From the NCBI GenBank assembly GCA_013812695.1, contig JACCSZ010000423.1:1-13390 (forward strand): a stretch of DNA of 13,390 nt, given 5' to 3'. A model generated the notes under the pieces. It saw only the letters and a program-made list of their open reading frames with translations, was not told the DNA's origin and searched no databases. Each line of letters opens with the position of its first letter. The stretch's first letter is position 1. This document shows positions 13,248-13,390 of this stretch, one piece after another. The position numbers and the translations under genes are program-made. The stretch comes from Gemmatimonadales bacterium. Lineage in GTDB: Bacteria > Gemmatimonadota > Gemmatimonadetes > Gemmatimonadales > GWC2-71-9.

Positions 13248-13334
13248 AAATCGTCCTCTGGTACGATGGCTCGCCCGAAGCTGGAGATGCTTCGACGGTG
13301 CGTCGGAGGTGGGATGACAGGCGGGCACAAGCCC

Positions 13335-13353
13335 CCGACCTCGTGGAGGTCGG
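13335..13353. other. Perfect 8-bp GC hairpin upstream of the coiled-coil gene
   Basis: CCGACCTC (13335-13342) pairs with GAGGTCGG (13346-13353) around a GTG loop. It lies about 90 bases upstream of the minus-strand coiled-coil gene. Neither side has a T-run, so a terminator for a gene beyond the window is possible but weak; a leader hairpin or protein-binding palindrome is equally possible. Its core CCTCGTGGAGGT also occurs at 12437-12448. Confidence 0.45.
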
Positions 13354-13390
13354 AAAGAGCCGTCCTCTGCCCTCGCCCACTGACGCTGAG

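Noticed and set aside
12512..13249. Plus-strand open frame of 245 codons over the coiled-coil gene
   Set aside because: Arg/Pro/Ser-rich translation with no order, whereas the minus strand gives 20 in-register heptads and a good ribosome-binding site.
1..13390. CRISPR array, insertion sequence or toxin-antitoxin pair
   Set aside because: No regularly spaced repeats, no transposase motif with terminal inverted repeats, and no toxin or antitoxin family recognised on either strand.

Overview
The window is a high-GC bacterial stretch. GC-rich, strongly codon-biased genes run on the plus strand up to about position 11,000. Beyond that comes a looser segment, visibly less GC-rich in places, with small genes on the minus strand. 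Three things together point to Gemmatimonadota or a close high-GC relative of the FCB group: a Big_5-type (Ig-like) lipoprotein, a DUF2723/GT117 membrane protein, and a Bacteroidetes-like PurN with a GGxGMYG motif. This is inference from family knowledge, not a database match.

Region 1 (1-6161, plus strand) is one tightly packed transcription unit: the end of a BON-domain gene, valS, an Ig-like lipoprotein gene, selA and a gmhB-type HAD phosphatase. Each gene starts inside or against the stop of the one before (ATGA, a 10-base overlap, GTGA, then a duplicated ATGA), so translational coupling is likely. The products serve unrelated jobs: tRNA-Val charging, an envelope lipoprotein, selenocysteyl-tRNA synthesis and sugar-phosphate dephosphorylation. 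selB and selC are not in the window.

Region 2 (6164-10488, plus strand) starts at a promoter-like element directly before purN. It runs purN, purH and a large DUF2723 membrane protein, and ends in a weak hairpin. PurN and PurH supply two formyl-transfer steps and the last step of de novo purine synthesis. The 17-base core of this promoter recurs, apart from one base, in front of a tRNA-Ser-like sequence at 11101. The purN ATG and the tRNA 5' end lie at the same distance from it, which suggests a leaderless purN message.

Region 3 (10596-11441) holds a small basic Ala/Lys-rich protein, then the 5' half of a tRNA-Ser(UGA). Its anticodon stem, variable arm and T arm are not recognisable, and short direct repeats and a strong hairpin follow. 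This looks like a broken tRNA or an old integration boundary.

Region 4 (11310-13247, minus strand) carries a coiled-coil protein made of 20 consecutive heptads (x-R-x-x-x-E-x), a two-knuckle zf-TFIIB protein overlapping a 106-aa unknown, and a 76-aa unknown that seems to continue in other frames, as a decayed gene would. I found no CRISPR array, intact insertion sequence, rRNA or recognisable defence system.
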